Below are positions 11,101-18,838 of a stretch of DNA of 64,000 nt, piece after piece. The stretch spans positions 30,222 through 94,221 of the forward strand of contig NZ_KB911613.1 of NCBI RefSeq assembly GCF_000383615.1, in the 5' to 3' direction. Each line of letters opens with the position of its first letter. Within the stretch, counting starts at the first letter, position 1. The DNA is from Streptomyces canus 299MFChir4.1. GTDB taxonomy: Bacteria; Actinomycetota; Actinomycetes; Streptomycetales; Streptomycetaceae. The translations under genes were made by a program, and so were the position numbers. The notes under the pieces are model-generated. The model searched no databases and was not told the origin of the DNA. It worked only from the letters and a program-made list of their open reading frames with translations.

Positions 11101-14100
11101 GGAGCCCTGCGCGAGGCGGTCGCCACCCTGCTGCGCCGCCACCCCGTCCTGCGTGCCTGCGTACGGCACCGTCCACACGGCGGACCCGTCCAGGTCGTCC
11201 GGGCTCAAGTCCCCACACCGTGGCGGTACGTCGACCTGAGCGCGACCGATCCCGCAGAGCGGGCCGCACAGGCGGAACGCCTCGTCCGCGAGGACCTGAG
11301 CCGGCGCTTCGACCTCGCCGAGGCGCCCCTGCTGCGCTGCACTCTGCTGCGTCTGGACGAACGGCGCTTCACCCTGGCCGTGACCAACCACCACATCATC
11401 CTGGACGGCTGGTCGATGCCCCTGTTGCTCCAGGAGCTCTTCGCCCTCTACCGGAACCGGGGCACCGGCGCCCCGCCGCGGCGCGACACGTCCTGGCGGG
11501 AGTACCTGCGGTGGCGGGAGCGGCAGGACCGGGCGGCGGCCGAGGAGGCGTGGCGCGAGACACTCGCCGAGCTGCCGGCACCCACCCGGCTCGCCCCCCA
11601 GGGCGATGTCCGCACCTCCGTCGTCCCCGCCTCCCACACCGTCCGGCTCCCCGAATCCGTCACGGCCGCACTGACCGGGCGGGCGCGGGCGCACGGCGTC
11701 ACGGCCAACACCCTGGTCCAGGCGGCGTGGAGCCTGCTGCTCAGCCGACTGACCGACAGCGACGACATCGTCTTCGGCACCACCGTCGCGGGACGGCCGC
11801 CGGAGCTGCCGGGCACCGAGACGATGATCGGCTGTTTCATCAACACCGTTCCGGTGCGGGTGCGACTGGATCCCGACGAACCCCTCGGCACGCTCCTCGC
11901 CCGCCTGCAGGACGAACAGTCACGGCTCTCGGCCCACCACCACCTCGGGATGGCCGACATCCAGCGGCTGACCGCTCTGGAAGGCGAGCTGTTCGACACG
12001 CTGACGGTCTTCGAGAACTACCCCCTGGACGCGGACGCCATGACCGTCGGCCCGGACACCGCCGGACCACGCGTCACGGACCTGCGCACCCACAACGACG
12101 TGCACTATCCGCTGGCACTGATCGTCACCCCCGGGCCTTTGCTCACCCTCCAGTTCACCTACCGGCCGGATCTGTTCACGCCCGACGAGGCCGAACGCAT
12201 CGCCGACCGCTGCGCCCAGGTGCTGCGGACCATCGCCGAGACCGGCCTCGACACCCCGACCCGCGCCATCGAGGCCCTGGACGCGGCCGAGCTGAGCCGG
12301 CTCACCGACGGCTGGAACGACACCGGTCCGGCGGCCCGCCCCCTCCCGGTCACCGCGGCGGTCCAGGACCGGGCGGCCCGCACCCCCGGCCGCACGGCGG
12401 TGGTCAGCGGAACGGAGTCCCTGAGCTACGGTGAACTGAACGCGCGGGCCAACCGGCTGGCCCGGCTGCTGAAGACGCGCGGCGTCGGCCCCGAGGACCT
12501 GGTGGCCGTGGCCGTACCCCGGTCGGTGGACATGATGGTCGCCCTGCTGGCCGTCCTGAAGGCGGGCGCCGGCTACCTGCCCGTGGACCACGGGCATCCG
12601 GCGGCGCGCACGGCCTTCATCGTCGAGGACGCCGCGCCTGTCCTGCTGCTGCTCGGCGGAGAGGCCCCGCCCGGGCTGCCGGACCCGTCCGTGCTGCCGC
12701 GCCTGTGCCTGGACGACCCCGGCTCCCTGGACGCCCTCGCCGGGTTCTCGGACGACGACCTCCCGGACACCTGCCCCGGCACCGGCACCGCCTACGTCAT
12801 CCACACCTCCGGCTCCACCGGGCGCCCCAAGGCCGTCGTCGTGCCGCGCTCCGCCATGGACGCCCTGCTGGGCTGGGCGGCCGACAGATTCGGCGCCGAC
12901 CGACTGCGGCGGGTGCTGGCCGCCACTTCACTGACCTTCGACGTGTCGGTCTTCGAGCTCTTCGCCCCGCTGGTGGCCGGCGGGCAGGTGGAGATCGTAC
13001 GGAACCTCCTGGAGCTGGCGGAGCGGCCCTGGACCGGCTCCCTGATCAGCGGCGTGCCCTCGGCCCTGGCCGGACTGCTCGCCAGCCCGCCGCTGCGGTT
13101 CTCGGCCCCGCTGCTCGTGCTCGCGGGCGAGGCCCTGCCCGAGCAACTCGTCCGCCAGATCCGCGAGTCACTGCCCGGCACGGGGATCGTGAACCTCTAC
13201 GGCCCGACAGAAGGGACCGTCTACGCCACCGACTGGGAGTCCACCGACCCTCGCGAGGTGCTCGCCCCGCCCATCGGCCGGCCGCTGCCGCATACCCGGG
13301 CATACGTCCTGGACCGGTGGCTGCGCCCCGTCCCCGTCGGGGTGCCCGGCGAGCTGTATCTCGGCGGCGCCGGGGTGGCCCGTGGCTATCTGAACCGGAC
13401 CGCCCTGTCGGCCACCCGTTTCGTGGCCGACCCGTTCGCCGCGCCGGGGGGCCGGATGTACCGCACCGGCGACCTGGTCCGGTGGTTGCCCGACGGCACC
13501 CTCGACTACCTGGGCCGCGGCGACGACCAGGTCAAGATCCGGGGACACCGGGTCGAGCCCGGCGAGATCGAGGCCGTACTGGCCCGGCACCCCACGGTGG
13601 AGCGCGCGGCCGTCCTGGCCCGCGAGGGCAAGGCGGGCGGCCTTCGGCTGATCGCCTACCTGGTCCCGCGGCCCGGCGCGGACATCGACGTCGACGATGT
13701 GACGGCCCGTGCCGCCGAGGTGCTGCCCGCCCACATGGTCCCGGCCGCCCATGTGGTCCTCGACCGGCTGCCGGTCACCGCCAACGGCAAACTGGACCGC
13801 GAGGCGCTGCCCGCGCCGCAGGAGCACGAACCCGCGCGGGACACCGTGCGGGCCCCGCGCACCAGCCGCGAGCGACTGCTGTGCGAACTCTTCGCGCAGG
13901 TCCTGGGCGTGCCGCGGGTCGGCGCCGACGAGAGCTTCTTCGCCCTGGGCGGGGACAGCATCACTTCCATCCAGCTGGTGAGCCGGGCCCGGCGCGAGGG
14001 CCTTGTCTTCACCCCCCGCGACCTCTTCCGCCACCGCAGTCCGGCCGAACTGGCGGGCGCGGCACGGGAGGACGAACGACCCGAGACGGCAGCGGAGGAC

Positions 14101-15660
14101 GACGAGGCGGGTCCGGGCCCGCTGAGTCCGACGCCGGTGATGGAGCGGTTGCGCGAACTGCGGGGCCCCGTACGGCGGTTCAGCCAGTCGATGGTGCTGC
14201 GGCTGCCGGCCGGCGTGGACGACGGGACCCTCACTGCGGCGCTGAGGTCGGTGGGGGAGCGGCACGAGGCGCTGCGGCTGCGGCTGCGGCGCGCGGACGA
14301 AGACGCGCGGTGGGGGCTGGAGATCATGGCACCCGGCGGAGGCGGTGATTCCGGAGCTGCCGGGGTTGATGCCGAGGGTGCCCCGCGCCTCCTCCGTCAC
14401 GACGTCCGCGGGCTGAACGGAGACCGGCTGCGCGAGGCCGCCCGACGCCAGGCCGAGCTCGCCCGGGACCGGCTGGACCCGGAGAACGGGCTGATGTGGC
14501 AGGCCGTCCGGCTCGATTCGGGACCCGCCGACCCTGGTTACCTGCTGCTGGTCGTCCACCATCTGGCCGTGGACGGTGTTTCCTGGCGGATCCTGGTGGG
14601 CGACCTCGCCGAAGCCGTAGCGGCGCTGCGCGCCGGCGAGGCCGTCGAGCCGGCTCCCGTACCCACGTCGCTGCGCCGGTGGACGCGGCTACTGGCGGAG
14701 GAGGCGCTCAACCCGTGCCGGGAGGACGAACTGGCGCTGTGGGAAGAGCAGTTGGCGGGACAGAGCGATCCGCTCGGCAACCGTGCGCCGGACCCCGGCC
14801 GCGATGTGGTGGCCACCCGTCGGACCCTGTCGCTGACCCTGCCGGGCGAGACGACCGCGGCGCTGCTGACGGAGGTCACCGAGACCTTCCACGCCACGGC
14901 CGACGACGTCCTGCTGACCGGCATGGCTCTGGCGGTGCAGGAGTGGTGCCGTCGCCGCGGGCGTCCCGTCGGCCCCGTGCGCGTGGACGTCGAGGGGCAC
15001 GGCCGGGTGCAGGACGCGGTGGGCGGTGTCGACCTGTCCCGCACGGTGGGCTGGTTCACCAGTGTCCACCCGGTCCGGCTCGACCCCGGTGTCCTCGACC
15101 GGGCCGACCTGTGGGCGGCGGGTCCCGAGGCGGGCCGGGCGCTCAAGCGCGTCAAGGAGCAGCTGGCCGCCATCCCCGACCGGGGGCTGGGACACGGACT
15201 GCTCCGGTATCTCAACCCGCGCACCCGGCAGGTTCTCGCCGGGCTGCCGGTGCCCGAGATCGGCTTCAACCACCTCGGGCGGTTCGGCGCGCCCGCCGAC
15301 AGCGAGGACTGGTCCCCGGCCCACGAGATCGGCGGCTTCTCGGGCGGTGCCGACCCCGGACTGCCCCTGGCGCACACCATCGAGCTCAACACCCTCGTCC
15401 GCGACGACCGTGCGTCCGAGGGGGACGAGCTGCGCGCGCCGGTGCTCGTCGCCGAATGGGCCTGGGCGGCGGAGCTGTTCACCGCCGCGGAGGTCGAGGA
15501 GCTGGGGGAGATCTGGTTCCGCGCCCTGCGGACCCTCGTCGATCATGTGCGACGGCCGGACGCGGGCGGCCACAGCCCCTCCGACCTGCCCCTGGTCGCG
15601 CTCTCCCAGGACGAGATCGACCGGCTTCAGGAAGAACTGGCCCTGGAGGGGGACCTGTGA
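5152..15660 (+). CDS. two-module NRPS: C-A(Ser)-MT-A-T-E-C-A-T-E
   Basis: The protein has 3502 residues. Order: an N-terminal condensation domain of starter type (HHVAMDG, His139-140); adenylation domain 1 (A3 near 617), interrupted after A8 (about 862) by a methyltransferase (VLEIGVGSG near 988) before A9-A10 (about 1336-1360); carrier GGDSISS (about 1408); epimerase (HHLAVDGVSW near 1586); DCL-type condensation (HHIILDG near 2080); adenylation 2; carrier GGDSITS (about 2933); second epimerase (about 3135). Read by eye, pocket 1 is D-V-W-H-I-S-L-I-D(-K), the serine code; pocket 2 is D-V-F-S-V-A-L-V-Y(-K), which I do not recognise. A starter C suggests an N-acylated first residue. Methylated D-Ser then a second D-residue is the inferred start of the peptide. 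TTA codons occur at 310 and 322. The GTG of the next gene overlaps its stop. Confidence 0.95.
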   Translation: MSAPARQEFPLTTAQTGMWLAQRLAREGLDYSVAVYVDITGPLRSDLLVRAARETLGEWPGMWARIDETGREPVQVVDGTAEFTMPCLDFRDRERSFEAATEWMAEALDVPLAPECGRMFSLALIQVEDERHLWFLRGHHVAMDGFSGALFVRRAGAAYTALAEGRTLEGPGFAPFGEQVRMDRDYRNSPAFEADRQFWTAKLAGSPAPAEFGKAERSRPVGRVRVTAVLEKESIIALEGLADRCGVTLPTVFATASVLYTARLTGEPDVVLGLPVTARFGKLSRNLPGMMSNVVPLRVQATPGKALEFLLENVAAEVRLCLRHQRYRYEDLRNDLGSGDERGPLVGPHVNLQFFDQEVRFGDSRAAVHNLTNGPVDDLAFVFYPDARGDRCRMDVDGNSELYDLRDLTVHRDGLLRLLEHMAAAEPGTPGDALDVFRSDDLERLLVARNATRSAYGPETVVDLIQARAAAAPDAQAVVDARGVLTYRELNERANRLARLLLARGLGPEDVVALAVPRSVELTTALLAVLKSGAAFLPVDPEYPADRIAQLLDDTHPALLITTRDTTARLPGTAGTPQLLLDDPSLDEALSEPLAQDITPADRPRPLLPDSPAYILHTSGSTGRPKGAVNTHAGLANRLRWTQERYRLTEQDRVLQKTSCGFDVSVWEFLWPLTAGATLVMAEPGRHRDPEYLTSVIREQRITTVHFVPSMLQAFLADPGAGDCTSLHRVICSGEALPAELAARFFAVLDCELHNLYGPTEASIDVTSWQCDPAATTAPPIGRPIANTRVYVLNKALRPVPEGVPGELYLAGTGLARGYFERPAVTAERFVACPFGEPGDRMYRTGDLAHWDADGNLVYLGRADDQVKIRGVRIEPGEIASVLGEHPDVGEVAVIARDDGPSGRCLVGYAVPDRDRLAARLDEIRGEHVDQWQQLYQSMYSAEPEAAFGEDFAGWDSSYTGRPMPLDEMNEWRDTTVEAIRSLRPRRVLEIGVGSGLLLSRLAPETERYWATDFSAAAIAALRRHIEGRPELHGRVELRTRPADDLDGLPESFFDTVVLNSVAQYFPGADYLRAVLRGALRLLRPGGAVFVGDVRNLRLRRFFDTAVQLARTPAGEEPRAVRRAVAQRALQENELLVDPHFFTTLARDTADAAGVDIRVKRGRYDNELSRYRYDVVLHKRSDRPPLSLREVPRAAWGTEIPDLAALRERLARRDPGGLRLVGVPNARLAPEVAATRRVFTPQAPPEPDAPTDTVPEAFHELGERLGHRTVVTWCGDGTRGELDVLFLPPEHTGALTDVCLAAGAPPRPYTNRPSVVREAGRLSSALRAYLREKLPDHMVPAAVMVLEELPTTANGKLDRQALPAPDFRATGSGRPARGPREELLCALFAEVLGLPSVGVDDSFFDHGGDSISSIQLVSRARATGLVFTPRDVFEHRTVARLAEIAGTRVVDAEPGSGTGPVPLTPIVHELRQRGGPVRRFSQSLRLDVPSGLSEETLCGALQTVLDHHDTLRLKLTRDGDTWALETRPSGSVDARDCLVGVGPGDDVRAAEEAARDRLDPEAGTMLQAVWCDAGQDRPGTLLLTVHHLAVDGVSWRVLVPDLADAYTALAEGGRPSPAPVAMPFRQWARALAESALTPEREAELPYWRRVLTRTGTPLGGRPLDPARDTHATRRTLVSRLDSATTAALFTEVTAAFHATANDVLLTALALAVQDLRRRHGGARAPVLVDVEGHGREEEAVDGADLSRTVGWFTTLFPVGVDPEVTDWEDVWAAGAAAGDALRTVKEQLAAVPGNGLGFGLLRHLNPRTSPVLAGPATADIGFNYLGRFAPAGSRGGWSPVADGTGLTGDADPAAPFAHALEINALVHDDATGPRLAAEWSWPGGLLAEDDVRDLADTWFRALGALAACARRPGAGGHTPSDFPLVRLAQQDVDEITGACPDAEDILPLTPLQQGLAFHAAYDDRAPDVYHVQVALDLAGDVDAGALREAVATLLRRHPVLRACVRHRPHGGPVQVVRAQVPTPWRYVDLSATDPAERAAQAERLVREDLSRRFDLAEAPLLRCTLLRLDERRFTLAVTNHHIILDGWSMPLLLQELFALYRNRGTGAPPRRDTSWREYLRWRERQDRAAAEEAWRETLAELPAPTRLAPQGDVRTSVVPASHTVRLPESVTAALTGRARAHGVTANTLVQAAWSLLLSRLTDSDDIVFGTTVAGRPPELPGTETMIGCFINTVPVRVRLDPDEPLGTLLARLQDEQSRLSAHHHLGMADIQRLTALEGELFDTLTVFENYPLDADAMTVGPDTAGPRVTDLRTHNDVHYPLALIVTPGPLLTLQFTYRPDLFTPDEAERIADRCAQVLRTIAETGLDTPTRAIEALDAAELSRLTDGWNDTGPAARPLPVTAAVQDRAARTPGRTAVVSGTESLSYGELNARANRLARLLKTRGVGPEDLVAVAVPRSVDMMVALLAVLKAGAGYLPVDHGHPAARTAFIVEDAAPVLLLLGGEAPPGLPDPSVLPRLCLDDPGSLDALAGFSDDDLPDTCPGTGTAYVIHTSGSTGRPKAVVVPRSAMDALLGWAADRFGADRLRRVLAATSLTFDVSVFELFAPLVAGGQVEIVRNLLELAERPWTGSLISGVPSALAGLLASPPLRFSAPLLVLAGEALPEQLVRQIRESLPGTGIVNLYGPTEGTVYATDWESTDPREVLAPPIGRPLPHTRAYVLDRWLRPVPVGVPGELYLGGAGVARGYLNRTALSATRFVADPFAAPGGRMYRTGDLVRWLPDGTLDYLGRGDDQVKIRGHRVEPGEIEAVLARHPTVERAAVLAREGKAGGLRLIAYLVPRPGADIDVDDVTARAAEVLPAHMVPAAHVVLDRLPVTANGKLDREALPAPQEHEPARDTVRAPRTSRERLLCELFAQVLGVPRVGADESFFALGGDSITSIQLVSRARREGLVFTPRDLFRHRSPAELAGAAREDERPETAAEDDEAGPGPLSPTPVMERLRELRGPVRRFSQSMVLRLPAGVDDGTLTAALRSVGERHEALRLRLRRADEDARWGLEIMAPGGGGDSGAAGVDAEGAPRLLRHDVRGLNGDRLREAARRQAELARDRLDPENGLMWQAVRLDSGPADPGYLLLVVHHLAVDGVSWRILVGDLAEAVAALRAGEAVEPAPVPTSLRRWTRLLAEEALNPCREDELALWEEQLAGQSDPLGNRAPDPGRDVVATRRTLSLTLPGETTAALLTEVTETFHATADDVLLTGMALAVQEWCRRRGRPVGPVRVDVEGHGRVQDAVGGVDLSRTVGWFTSVHPVRLDPGVLDRADLWAAGPEAGRALKRVKEQLAAIPDRGLGHGLLRYLNPRTRQVLAGLPVPEIGFNHLGRFGAPADSEDWSPAHEIGGFSGGADPGLPLAHTIELNTLVRDDRASEGDELRAPVLVAEWAWAAELFTAAEVEELGEIWFRALRTLVDHVRRPDAGGHSPSDLPLVALSQDEIDRLQEELALEGDL
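6079..6117 (+). promoter_or_regulatory. two TTA (bldA) codons in the NRPS
   Basis: In-frame TTA leucine codons lie at 6079-6081 (codon 310) and 6115-6117 (codon 322), in an A+T-richer stretch of the first condensation domain (about 5810-6130). In Streptomyces such codons need the bldA tRNA, so translation should be tied to development. Confidence 0.7.
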
Positions 15661-17444
15661 CGAGTGCGACGCGCCGTACACCGAAAATCGAGAACATCCT
15701 GCCGCTCACCCCGCTCCAGGAAGGACTGCTCTTCCACGCGGCGTACGACGACGCAGGCTCGGCCCTCTACAACGTGCAGGTGGCACTGGACCTGGAGGGG
15801 CGACTCGACGTGCCGGTGCTGCGCCGCTCGGTGGAGGCCGTCGTACGCCGCCATCCGACCCTGCGGGCGAGTTTTCGCCGCCGGACCGCCGGCGACACCG
15901 TGCAGGTGATCCAATCCGAGGTGGCCACGCCCTGGGAGGAGCACGACCTCACCGCCCTCCCGGACGGCGAACTGTCCGCCGAGGTCGAGCGGATCACCCG
16001 GCGCGCACGCGCGGGCCGGTTCGACCTCGCGGCCGCCCCACTGGTGCGCTTCACCCTGATCCGGCTCCGGGCCGACCGCTTCCGGATCGTGCTGACCAAC
16101 CATCACATCGTGCTGGACGGCTGGTCCACCTCGCTGCTGCTGCGTGAGCTCTTCACCGTCTACGGCGTCGGCGGTGACGCCTCCGTCCTGCCGCCGGCGG
16201 TCTCCCCCCAGACGTTCTTCGCGTGGCGCGGCGAGCAGGAGGCACCCGCCGCCCGAGAGGCGTGGCGAGCGGCGCTGAGCGGCCTCGCGGAAGCGACCAG
16301 GGTGGCGCCGTACGCCGACAGTCACACGGCCACGGCGACGGAGCAGATCGTCCTCACCGTCCCCGAGGACCTCACCGCCGCCGTCACAGAGCGGGCCCGG
16401 CGGCTGGGGGTCACCCTCAACACCGTGGTGCAGGGCACCTGGGGCCTGCTCCTGTCCCGGCTCACCGGCGCCGACGACGTCGTGTTCGGGACGACGGTGT
16501 CCGGCCGGGCCCCGGAGCTGCCCGATGTCGAGTCGGTGGTCGGCATGCTCGTCAACACGGTGCCGGTGCGCGTCCGCACGGACCGCGCGGAGACCCTCGC
16601 CGCGCTGTACACCCGGCTCCAGGAGGAGCAGTCCAGGCTGGTCGCTCATCACCATCTGGGGCTGACCGAGATCCAGAGCCTCGCGGACATCGACGGCGAA
16701 CTCTTCGACACGCTCGTCGTGTTCGAGAACTATCCGGTCGACAGGGCGGTCGACACCGTCGGGGGCGTCCGGGTGGCGGGAACCGAGGCGCACAACACCG
16801 TCCACTACCCGTTGAGCCTGCTCGCCCATCCCGGTGAGCGGCTCGTGCTCCACCTCGGCCACCGGCCGGACGTCATCACCGGCACCGCCGCCCGGCGCAT
16901 CGGGGACCGCGTCCTGCGGCTGCTGCGCCTGTTCGCCGACGCGGCGGCCGACATCCGCGTCGACGGCATCGACCTGCTGGGCGAGGACGAGCACAGCCTC
17001 CTCGTGGAGTGGAACGACACGGCCCGGCCGGTACCGCGCCGCTCCGTCGCCGAACTGTTCGCCGCCCAGGCCGCCGCCACCCCCGACAACACCGCGGTCC
17101 GCTACGGCGGCCTGACCACCACCTACCGGGAACTGGACGACCGGGCGGAGCGGCTGGCGACCGACCTGACGGGGCGGGGCATCGGCCCCGAGGACATCGT
17201 CGCCCTCGCGATGCCGCGGTCGACCGAGATGGTCGTGTCCCTCCTCGCGGTCCTCAAGGCGGGCGCGGCCTATCTGCCCATCGACCCCGCCTATCCGAGC
17301 GAACGCATCGAGTTCATGCTCGCCGACGCGCGACCCGTCCTGCTCATCACCACGTCCGACACCGCCGGACGTCTCGGCACTCGTACCGGCACCGCTCGGC
17401 TCCTCGTCGACGGTCCGCGCGCAACGGAAGGCATCCCGCGATGA
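15657..17444 (+). CDS. NRPS N-terminal fragment: DCL condensation domain plus first half of an A domain
   Basis: This 595-residue protein starts at a GTG overlapping the stop of the big NRPS. Residues about 10-430 are a condensation domain (NHHIVLDGWS), correctly of the type that accepts a D-residue from the preceding epimerase. An adenylation domain follows with A1 and A2 (LKAGAAYLPIDPAYPSERIE), then stops after RLLVDGPRATEGIPR with no A3-A10 and no carrier. It cannot complete a module alone. The missing part matches the minus-strand protein starting at 3022. Its stop TGA overlaps the ATG of the glycosyltransferase gene, whose own GGAAGG ribosome site lies at the very end of this frame, so the last few codons probably derive from that gene's leader. 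Confidence 0.9.
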   Translation: MTSATRRTPKIENILPLTPLQEGLLFHAAYDDAGSALYNVQVALDLEGRLDVPVLRRSVEAVVRRHPTLRASFRRRTAGDTVQVIQSEVATPWEEHDLTALPDGELSAEVERITRRARAGRFDLAAAPLVRFTLIRLRADRFRIVLTNHHIVLDGWSTSLLLRELFTVYGVGGDASVLPPAVSPQTFFAWRGEQEAPAAREAWRAALSGLAEATRVAPYADSHTATATEQIVLTVPEDLTAAVTERARRLGVTLNTVVQGTWGLLLSRLTGADDVVFGTTVSGRAPELPDVESVVGMLVNTVPVRVRTDRAETLAALYTRLQEEQSRLVAHHHLGLTEIQSLADIDGELFDTLVVFENYPVDRAVDTVGGVRVAGTEAHNTVHYPLSLLAHPGERLVLHLGHRPDVITGTAARRIGDRVLRLLRLFADAAADIRVDGIDLLGEDEHSLLVEWNDTARPVPRRSVAELFAAQAAATPDNTAVRYGGLTTTYRELDDRAERLATDLTGRGIGPEDIVALAMPRSTEMVVSLLAVLKAGAAYLPIDPAYPSERIEFMLADARPVLLITTSDTAGRLGTRTGTARLLVDGPRATEGIPR

Positions 17445-18589
17445 GAGTCCTGTCCATGGCAGCCCCGGGCTCGGGACTGTACCTGCCCACCGTGCCTCTC
17501 GCCTGGGCCCTGCGGGCCGCCGGGCACGAGGTCTTGGTCGCCAACAACGCCCAGGCGGCGCGGACCCTGGTCGCCGCCGGTCTCCCGGCAGTCGACGTGT
17601 GCCCGGGCCGTGACGTGTTCGCCGAGTTCATGGAGGCGAGCCGGGCGATCCATCTGACTCCGCCGGGCGAGCCCAGGCCCCGGCGCGGCGGTCTGGGTCT
17701 GTTCGGGGAAGAGATGGCCGCGGGTCTGCTGGCCCTCGCCCGGGAGTTCCGCCCGGATCTCGTGCTGTCCACCCTGGAGCAGGGCGCAGGGCCCCTGGTC
17801 GCGGCCACCCTGGGCGTGCCCCTCGTCGAGCAGAGCGTGCGGCTGGCCTGGGCGGGCGGTGACGAACAGGCCGTCGGCTACCGCAAATCCATCGCCGAGT
17901 ACCTGGAGCCCACGAGGGCCGCACTGGGGGTCGCCGAACCGGCCGTTGCGACCGCCGTCATCGACATACGCCCCCCGAGCATGGGCGGCCGCGACAGCGC
18001 CACCGAGTGGCTGATGCGTTGTGTGCCGTACAACGAGAGCCGTCTGCTGCCCGAGTGGCTGCTGTCGGCGCCGGCCCGGCCCCGGGTCTGTCTCACCCTG
18101 GGCAGTGTGCTGCCGCTGTCCGGTGAACTCGGTGAGCTGAGCACGTTCCTGGACCGGTGCGGGGCTCTCGACCTGGACGTGGTGCTCGCGATGGGGGAGG
18201 AGCAGGCGGCGGCGCTCGGCCCGGTGCCCGCCAACGTCCGGGTGGCCGGGTGGGTTCCGCTCAGCGCCCTGCTGCCGAGCTGCTCGGCCATCGTCCACCA
18301 CGGAGGGGCCGGCACCTCGCTGACGGCACTCGTCCACGGCGTACCGCAGCTGGTGCTGCCGCGCATGGCCGACCAGCCGGCCAACGCGGCCGTCGTCGCG
18401 GCCCGGGGAGCCGGGCTGACCCTCGCTCCCGAGGAGACGGACGCGGCTTCCGTCGAGGCGGCGCTGCTGCGGCTGCTCCAGGAGACCGGCCCGGCGCGGG
18501 TCGCGCGCGAAGTGAGGGCGGAGATCGCGGCACAGCCCAGCCCGGCCGATCTCGTGGTGCGGCTCGAGTCATTGGCCGGGAGGGCCTGA
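17441..18589 (+). CDS. GT1-family glycosyltransferase
   Basis: This is a 382-residue enzyme of the macrolide/glycopeptide sugar-transfer type (GT-B fold). The N-terminal half opens with MRVLSMAAPGSGLYLPTVPLAWALR-like acceptor-domain sequence; the C-terminal half has the nucleotide-sugar signature HHGGAGTSLTALVHG followed by PRMADQPANA. GGAAGG sits 8 nt before the ATG. It probably glycosylates the NRPS product, but no deoxysugar biosynthesis genes are in the window. If the proposed inversion is reversed, the P450 gene would lie just upstream on the same strand. Confidence 0.85.
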   Translation: MRVLSMAAPGSGLYLPTVPLAWALRAAGHEVLVANNAQAARTLVAAGLPAVDVCPGRDVFAEFMEASRAIHLTPPGEPRPRRGGLGLFGEEMAAGLLALAREFRPDLVLSTLEQGAGPLVAATLGVPLVEQSVRLAWAGGDEQAVGYRKSIAEYLEPTRAALGVAEPAVATAVIDIRPPSMGGRDSATEWLMRCVPYNESRLLPEWLLSAPARPRVCLTLGSVLPLSGELGELSTFLDRCGALDLDVVLAMGEEQAAALGPVPANVRVAGWVPLSALLPSCSAIVHHGGAGTSLTALVHGVPQLVLPRMADQPANAAVVAARGAGLTLAPEETDAASVEAALLRLLQETGPARVAREVRAEIAAQPSPADLVVRLESLAGRA

Positions 18590-18609
18590 GAGCGCAGGTG
18601 TATTTCTTC

Positions 18610-18645
18610 GCGGCCAAATGACGCCGTGGCACGGCGTTTGGCCGC
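18610..18645 (+). terminator. bulged hairpin terminator after glycosyltransferase
   Basis: Outer arms GCGGCCAAA (18610-18618) and TTTGGCCGC (18637-18645) enclose inner arms CGCCGT and ACGGCG with a 3-nt loop. A pyrimidine-rich run (CTTTCTTGT) follows. It closes the NRPS-glycosyltransferase transcript. Confidence 0.65.
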
Positions 18646-18838
18646 GACTTTCTTGTCGTATGACTTCGGGAGGTGCATGTTTTGTACCCCTCCTGTGAAG
18701 GTCACGTGGTGGAGCGTCTTGCGTCGCAGCTCGCTCCAAGAGCGTGCCACCTGCGGTAACGCGATCTCGAGGAGCTTTTCGCTATCGCGACTGAATTCCT
18801 TCTCCCATGTTCGGTGGAAACGAGTTAACTTCGGCGAC

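Noticed and set aside
15657..17444. Functional stand-alone C-A module
   Set aside because: Motifs A3-A10 and a carrier domain are missing, so it cannot activate or hold an amino acid without the other half.
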